The notes beneath the pieces were generated by a model. It was not told where the DNA came from. It saw only the letters and a program-made list of their open reading frames with translations, and did no database searches. This document shows, one piece after another, positions 5,813 to 10,337 of a stretch of DNA of 10,337 nt. Made by a program: the position numbers and the translations under genes. Position 1 is the stretch's first letter; the number at the start of each line of letters is the position of its first letter. Source of the DNA: Ochromonadaceae sp. CCMP2298 (lineage: Eukaryota; Sar; Synurophyceae; Ochromonadales; Ochromonadaceae); the NCBI GenBank assembly GCA_026770595.1, contig MU633905.1, positions 1-10,337 on the forward strand. The letters are read 5' to 3'.

Positions 5813-8800
5813 TTAGACGATCTCCGCAGTCCGGGTCTGGGCAGCCTCCTGTTGAGCCGTTACTGAGACAAGCCGGGCAGTCCGACTGCCTGCCTTGTAG
5901 TGTCTCTCAGCATCCTGGCCGTTGCGCAGGAGGTTGTCCACTACGAAGGAGTTGAACTGCTCCAAGCTGAACTCCTCGAGGACCAGGTCGGTTAGTGCCT
6001 CCTTGTTCAGCGTCGAGATCCTAGTGCGGCCTTGGTCTCTGAGGAAAGCCTTGAAGTAGGACGCTGTGAAGCGATCCAGGTATGTTGTTACGCGCAGCCT
6101 CTCCTGAAACTCATCCTCATCCTCCTGAGACCCAGGCACTAACCTGTTGTGCTGCCTGTCGAACTTTCGCACTGTCTTTTTCAGGAATTCCTCGTATTTG
6201 TCGATGACGCCGTCCACCTTTCCCATCCTCGAGCGGCCGTTTTTGAGGCAAGCCTCGATGGAGTCCAGCCCTGTCCAGCTCTCCTCGCGGACCGCGTACA
6301 GCCCACGTGGCTTATGCTGATGAGTCATCTCACTCGAGGCTAGGTTCAGGTGGCTCAGGTGCTGCGTAATCCAGAGCTGAATTCTGGGCACATCCTCGGC
6401 CCCCTTTCCCCTGGTGTGCCGCGTCTCTTCGTGGTATATCTCTCCGCGGCCCTTTGAGCTGGAGGCCGACTGCAGATACGACTGCTTCTCCTCCTGTGGG
6501 ATATAGTTCCGCTTGAGCTCGGAGATCTGGGCGGCGCGGGCGACGAGCTCGGGTGTGAAGAGAGCGTTCTGGGGGAGGCAGTACTGGGTACGAGCGTTGT
6601 GGTTTTCGACGTGGTTGTCGTTGATCGTACAGCAGATATCCAGATATAGCTCCAAGAGATCTGGCCGACTGCCTTGGAAGTGGAGCAGCTGCCATATAAC
6701 CGTGACCAGCGATTGGACGACCTTGTCACGGCGGCAGTGCGCGAGCCACTGCGTTGCTGAGTGTAGTGTCTCGACGAGTGCAGCCCCACTTCCATTGAGG
6801 ATAACGTCAGCTACTGGGTTGATCCCTAGCGCAATGATGCCGTTGGAGATCTGGTCGCTGCAGAACCCCGAGGCCCAAGAAGCGAAAAGGGCATCCGAGG
6901 CAGGAGTTACTACGCGCAGTCCCTTACAGGTTCCGCGCGTAGTTGATGCAGGTGCCCTGCTTGTCCCGGTAAGTGAAGGCGAGCCCCCTCTCCCTCCCGC
7001 CGACTGCAATGAAGCGATAGCATGTGGTAATAACGTCTTCCCACTCTGTTGCGCCTAACATCGGGTCATCCATACTGCTCCCCTCCCCCGTCGCCCGCAG
7101 GGCTGCTGCTATATCGAGGTCGACTTCAAACTCCTCCTCCTCCTCTATGTCATCGTCCAGTGGGTCAGTAGATCTATCGTCTCCTTCCTGCCTGCGGATC
7201 TCTGCAAGAGCTATCTCCACCATGTCAGTAGAGGCACGTGAACTCGAGGCAGCAGGGGTAGAGGCAGCGCCAGTACCAGCAGCGTCCACAGCGTCAATAG
7301 GGGCAGCAGCGGCAGCAGCACCAGCGGAGCCAGGTAGGGTCAGACATACTACGATCCCTCTCTTCAGCTTTGCTAATATGCTGTTCGCTTTTATCTTCAC
7401 CTTTTCCCGCTGCAGGCCCAGCGCGTGGTAGTAGGGAAGCATAAAGAGCAGCATGAACACGGGATCGTTCGTGAGGTTGTTCACCACGTGCATTCTGAGG
7501 TGGAATGGGGGAGGCATTAGGACGAGGTTCCTCAGCCGGTCCTGTTCGCACGCACGCATCTTTGCGAAACTGAGGAAGTATTTGGTGTCCACCAGAATGA
7601 CTACCTCTCGGTGGCGCAGCCCCCCCACCTCTTCCAGCAGAGCCCCCACCACCTTGTCCCTTGTGTCAGCCATGGAGCTCGATCTGCCATCGATGCTAGG
7701 GTAGACTCTGAAGTTGGAGAGGGCCTGGTAGGACACCCCCGGGTCCCTGCGCGCTCTGTCCGCCGGGCTGAGTACGATGCCTAAGTCTCCACCGCATAGT
7801 AGTTGCTTGACAGTGGGGAAGTCGATGGCCACGCAAGCTGCTGGTCTCTGCGCAAAGGGCTCTACTGGCAGCAGGCATCTAGGTAGCTTCTTCATGAGCA
7901 CTGCGATGGTGGCAACTAGGTGAGTGAATTTCTCGTCGAGGTACTTGTTCTTGTGGAACTGTTTCGTGCAGTAGTTGTCGAAGTTGACAAATAGAACTGC
8001 CGACGCGTCCTCATCAGCAATTGATGCAATCTCGTTCGCTAGTTTCGCCTGCGCCTTTTCTAACCACCCCGTCACCACGTCTTTTGCCTGTGTGTAACTG
8101 CAGGACATTTTGCGCTGAGCCATGAGGCTCATGTACCGCTTCGGCATGCCCCCAAGATACATGAGAACCCCGTTCTTCACATTGGCAGGTGATAAGACGC
8201 TCCTCCCTGACTGCGCCGCGCATATTAGCTCACAGAACTCGATTGATGCCAGCTCTAACCTGTCTGCTGCCGTCTCACATCTCTGTTTCTCATCCTCAGA
8301 CTTCTTCGACGCCGCTGCTGTTTTTTCCATGCGGCTGGGGGAGATCAGATTGTCGAACACTGTTAGGTGTAGATGGGGACTGTGCTGCTTAATCTCTTCA
8401 ATGCGCGCTCGCTTGGACGGTATTCCTTCATGTGCATAGTACGTACTCACATTCGAATTCGTCTTTCGCTTTTCACCGCAGTACGTACTCCCCTCGCTCG
8501 CAACTTTCCGGCCGCGTTTTTTGCCCGTCATCAAGACGAAGTCCAGTGCAGGCATTCGCAACAGGTCCTTGTCCGTCGCAGGCAGGGCGCTGCTGCTCTC
8601 AGGATTGCTGCTCAGCTCCTCAGTCGGCGGCAGCTAGGCAGAGAGAGGCGCTAACGGAGTACTGATGCTGGGCAAGGGGGCAGGGGCGTGATGCGATAGC
8701 ATACCGTAAACCCAGGCAGGTGGCAGGTCTGCAAGGGTGGTGAGGGTTAGAGCTCTACCCGACCAGGTCGCCAGTAGGTCGCGAGCAACGGCAACTCTGT

Positions 8801-9416
8801 TTCGGACGTCGGCTGGGCACCCCATTATATCCTGACTGAGCACCCATTCGTGCCCCGCCTGGCCAACATCTGGGACCTTGACTAAGGTGGCCCTCGTCCT
8901 TGCACGGAGAGCTCCCATAGCCTTAGCGCGGTACTCCAGGTTCCTCCTCACGTCCGTCCCCCACCCTAGCTTACGTTGTAGAATCGGACCATATGTTTGT
9001 AGGCTGTGAGCCAGGAAGTCGGCATGCACGTAAAATTCAAGTGACCCTGCACTATGCACAGCGTTCACCCTTGCCGCCAGCTCCTCTGCATTGTACTGGT
9101 AGTCATAGTCGACACCCTCGATCATGTTATAGCTCGAAACTACGACTGCCAGGGTGAGGAGGGCGATGCTTTCCTCCATGGCTGTATCGGGCTCCGCAGC
9201 AGTGTCGGCATCTGCAGAACCGTGGAGTGGTCATTAAAGGGTGTCGTAACCTGGATTTGAGATCCAATAAGTATCCATATACGAGTGTATGAGCATTATA
9301 AAACATCTGTCAGCTCTATCCTTACCTGCTTGGGTTGCACTCGCTGATAATTTCATGCTCGATCCCGACTCGCGTGGGGTGTCTGCCGACCTCGCCGAGG
9401 GGGCTGATCCTGACAT
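5813..9416 (-). CDS. Large multi-exon unrecognised protein, probable transposon protein (about 1,113 aa)
   Basis: Model: exons 9416-9326, 9211-8712, 8633-6928 and 6857-5813, on the minus strand. Exon 1 starts MSGSAPSARSADTP. Its junction to exon 2 (phase 1) and the exon 3/4 junction (phase 2) are both in frame; the exon 2/3 junction is uncertain. Exon 2 (about residues 31-197) is helical and unrecognised. Exon 3 has a basic leader (TGKKRGRKV, SKRARIEE), a helical stretch ending in KMSCSYTQAKDVV, then VLFVNFDNYCTKQF with a possible catalytic Asp near residue 416. It continues with LMPPPFHLRMHVVNNL, an Ala-rich linker and an acidic run (DDDIEEEEEFEVDLD). Exon 4 carries CCTINDNHVENHN and charged helices. 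The order of a short Cys-Ser-Tyr helix, an FDN strand and a late FHLR segment is loosely like DUF6589-type transposon proteins; this is inference only. The flanking inverted repeats support a transposon protein. No full DDE triad can be assigned. Confidence 0.65.
6858..6927 (-). other. Intron of the large gene (70 nt)
   Basis: Donor CCT|GTAAGG and acceptor GGGGTTCTGCAG|C are both strong. Splicing joins ARN-L to DQISNG in frame (CT + C makes a Leu codon) and removes the TAA at 6926-6924 that ends the upstream frame. Confidence 0.85.
8634..8711 (-). other. Possible intron of the large gene, containing an in-frame TAG
   Basis: The same reading frame runs on both sides of one TAG at 8636-8634. 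That TAG ends a pyrimidine-rich run (CGCCTCTCTCTGCCTAG), a good acceptor. A phase-0 donor TGG|GTTTAC at 8711 gives a 78-nt intron that keeps frame. The better-looking donor GTATGC at 8704 is out of phase with this acceptor. If it is not an intron, the gene has an in-frame stop. Confidence 0.45.
9212..9325 (-). other. Intron of the large gene (114 nt)
   Basis: Donor AAGCAG|GTAAGG and acceptor CGGTTCTGCAG|A are both near consensus. Splicing joins exon 1 (ending in phase 1, G) to AT-GCC-GAC, making an Asp codon and reading in frame into DTAAEPDTAMEESIAL. Confidence 0.85.
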
Positions 9417-9600
9417 TTTCTAGATTAAACTAAGCGCGCCAGGCTCGAAAGTGTTGGAATATGAACAGATCTACCGATCGCTCTGCTCAGATCGGGAGGA
9501 GGTCCAGTTGGTCGGATGATTGAGGCATTGCGAAGTGAGGGTTGGGGGGGGCCGCAGATGGAAAGTGTAGCAAAAGTTGAAAAATTGACGTTTCGTTTTT

Positions 9601-9635
9601 GTACGTACTCCGGGGGTAGATCCGTAGGAAATTGG
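9601..9635 (-). repeat. Right copy of the inverted repeat (candidate TIR)
   Basis: Read on the minus strand this is CCAATT, TCCTACGGATC, T, ACCCCCGGAGTACGTAC; the 29-bp core (9601-9629) has one mismatch to the left copy. It sits 185 bp upstream of the start codon of the large gene, a usual place for a TIR of a DNA transposon. Confidence 0.65.
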
Positions 9636-9683
9636 AACGATGCATGCCAGCTCAGGCTGTTTTCCACCGTCGCTCCGCAACAG

Positions 9684-9780
9684 CCTCCGAAGGTTTCACT
9701 CCGAAGGGGCAATTCCCGGGTCCGGAGATCCTTGTCATCGTTTGACTCCGAACGCCACTCCGAAGACCTCCACTCCGATG
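9684..9780 (+). repeat. Cluster of ACTCCGA motifs
   Basis: ACTCCGAAG or close variants occur at 9698, 9745, 9757 and 9772, with a CCTCCGAAGG at 9684. The right inverted repeat itself contains ACTCCGG (9607-9613). Spacing is irregular (12-47 bp). This could be a set of protein-binding sites, for example for a transposase at an element end. Confidence 0.55.
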
Positions 9781-9793
9781 GATCTGTGGCATA

Positions 9794-9839
9794 TTTGGAG
9801 GCCATCATCTCTGTTTTTTGAGAGATGATGGCCTCCAAA
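9794..9839. repeat. Perfect 19-bp stem hairpin with 8-nt loop
   Basis: The arm at 9794-9812 (TTTGGAGGCCATCATCTCT) is the exact reverse complement of 9821-9839, around GTTTTTTG. Imperfect pairing continues outward (ATCTGTGGCA at 9782-9791 against TGTCACAGAT at 9842-9851), for arms of about 31-35 nt in all. Confidence 0.85.
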
Positions 9840-9967
9840 AGTGTCACAGATTCAAATGCACCGGATCGTGCTTGGTGCACGCCGCAGGGCATGTGGTGAT
9901 TGCTCTCGAACCAGGTAAGATCAAGCAAGTGCTGCATTATAACTTGCTCTTGCTCATCATCATCACC

Positions 9968-10303
9968 ATGTCCTCATCTGAGTCACTGAACAACCTGCAT
10001 CTCCTCGCCACTTCTGCAGTGGTGGTGAGTGGCCTGGCCTATGGGCTGTACACGACGTGGCAGCCGTTTGGGATGATGTCTCTCCCTCTCACCAACTCGC
10101 AGCGAGTCCAGCCTCTTCTCCAGGACCGCCTCCGCCAAGTGGTAATCTCGCTGTGCTCCAGCGATGAAGAGGACAGTGACTCTGATGACGGCGGTGAACC
10201 AGCCCACCAGCGCCGCCGCATCATGGACCCTCACGGCGACGCATCTTCGACCCGTGCCCAGTATCCTCGTCCTCGACAGTACAATGGGAACAGATCCCGC
10301 CAG
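9968..10303 (+). CDS. First exon of an unrecognised protein, open toward the right edge
   Basis: An ATG after CATCATCACC opens a frame of 112 codons to a donor-like CGCCAG|GTTAGT. Without splicing the frame stays open to the window edge, so the gene is 3' partial either way. Residues 9-29 (HLLATSAVVVSGLAYGLYTTW) are uncharged and hydrophobic and could be a membrane or signal-anchor helix. They are followed by an acidic stretch (CSSDEEDSDSDDGGE) and a basic Arg/Pro-rich end (QYPRPRQYNGNRSRQ). No family was recognised. An alternative model would use the acceptor CACTTCTGCAG at 10018, but the upstream exon I can see does not join it without a stop. Acidic then Arg-rich leaders of this kind precede several transposase types, but nothing here proves that. 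Confidence 0.5.
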
Positions 10304-10307
10304 GTTA

Positions 10308-10321
10308 GTGTGTGTGTGTGT
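10308..10321. repeat. (GT)7 microsatellite
   Basis: Seven GT units follow immediately after the candidate donor GTTAGT. They most likely lie in the intron of the rightward gene; being in frame they would read as Val-Cys repeats. Confidence 0.8.
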
Positions 10322-10337
10322 ACTCTCCTCTGCTTGC

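Larger units (their letters stand above)
9417..9967. other. Intergenic region between divergent genes; repeats and hairpin
   Basis: The leftward large gene starts at 9416 and the rightward gene at 9968, so both promoters probably lie here. The interval carries the right inverted-repeat copy, a cluster of ACTCCGA motifs and a hairpin, listed separately. A long minus-strand open frame across 9425-9937 passes through the repeats and palindrome and is not considered a gene. A good plus-strand donor (AACCAG|GTAAGA near 9915) may mark a leader exon of the rightward gene. Confidence 0.45.

Noticed and set aside
6330-6795. Minus-strand open frames of 121 and 146 codons in other phases of exon 4
   Set aside because: They overlap exon 4 in alternative phases and are Arg/Ser/Pro-rich, as out-of-frame readings of GC-rich coding DNA usually are.
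6513-7058. A 181-codon plus-strand open frame
   Set aside because: It is antisense to the large gene across its well-supported intron, and its Ser/Trp-rich composition is that of a shadow frame.
9425-9937. A 170-codon minus-strand open frame
   Set aside because: It runs through the hairpin, the ACTCCGA cluster and the inverted repeat, so its length comes from repeats. Its repeated words (SEWRSSEWRSES) mirror the DNA motif. The better-supported first exon at 9416 starts just downstream.
1-10337. tRNA, rRNA or CRISPR
   Set aside because: No cloverleaf-like sequence with a TTCGA-type T-loop in context, no rRNA core motifs, and no regularly spaced repeats with unique spacers were seen.

Overview
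The window looks like nuclear DNA of a eukaryote, probably a protist or alga rather than a bacterium. Reading frames are broken by short GT-AG introns that join in phase, there are no Shine-Dalgarno-led operons, low-complexity and microsatellite tracts are frequent, and the one gene family I recognise firmly is a Mutator-like (MULE) DNA transposase. I cannot name the species. Most of the window appears to be transposon-derived.

Layout. Positions 1-268 (minus) hold the 5' end of an unrecognised protein running off the left edge. 269-836 is non-coding with small direct and inverted repeats. 837-1331 (plus) encodes a 163-residue protein with a helix-turn-helix-like segment and a GRPR motif, possibly a transposase DNA-binding domain without its catalytic part. 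1404-1637 (minus) is a weak possible exon and 1638-1981 is pyrimidine-rich filler. 1982-4285 (minus) is the MULE gene: a zinc-finger-like N-terminal segment, a middle exon, then a large exon with the D-D-E core and a SWIM zinc finger. Just upstream (4300-4362) are three 21-bp tandem repeats.

From about 4479 to 9635 lies what may be a second, undescribed DNA transposon of about 5.2 kb. It is bounded by inverted repeats of about 36 bp (28 of 29 core bases identical). It contains a large minus-strand gene of probably four exons (9416 to 5813; about 1,113 residues if the model holds). Two of its introns are well supported: a phase-1 intron of 114 nt and a phase-2 intron of 70 nt, both ending in GGTTCTGCAG. 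A third junction coincides with an in-frame TAG. The protein resembles no family I can name firmly; its order of features is loosely like DUF6589-type transposon proteins. Its downstream part (about 4920-5812) holds a weak two-exon ORF, a GC-rich minisatellite, CT-microsatellite, twin CACGTG boxes and a G-rich (minus strand) tract.

To the right, 9636-9967 carries a cluster of ACTCCGA motifs and a near-perfect 19-bp stem hairpin. From 9968 (plus) a new gene begins, with an open first exon of 112 codons ending at a plausible donor (10303) and running toward the window edge.
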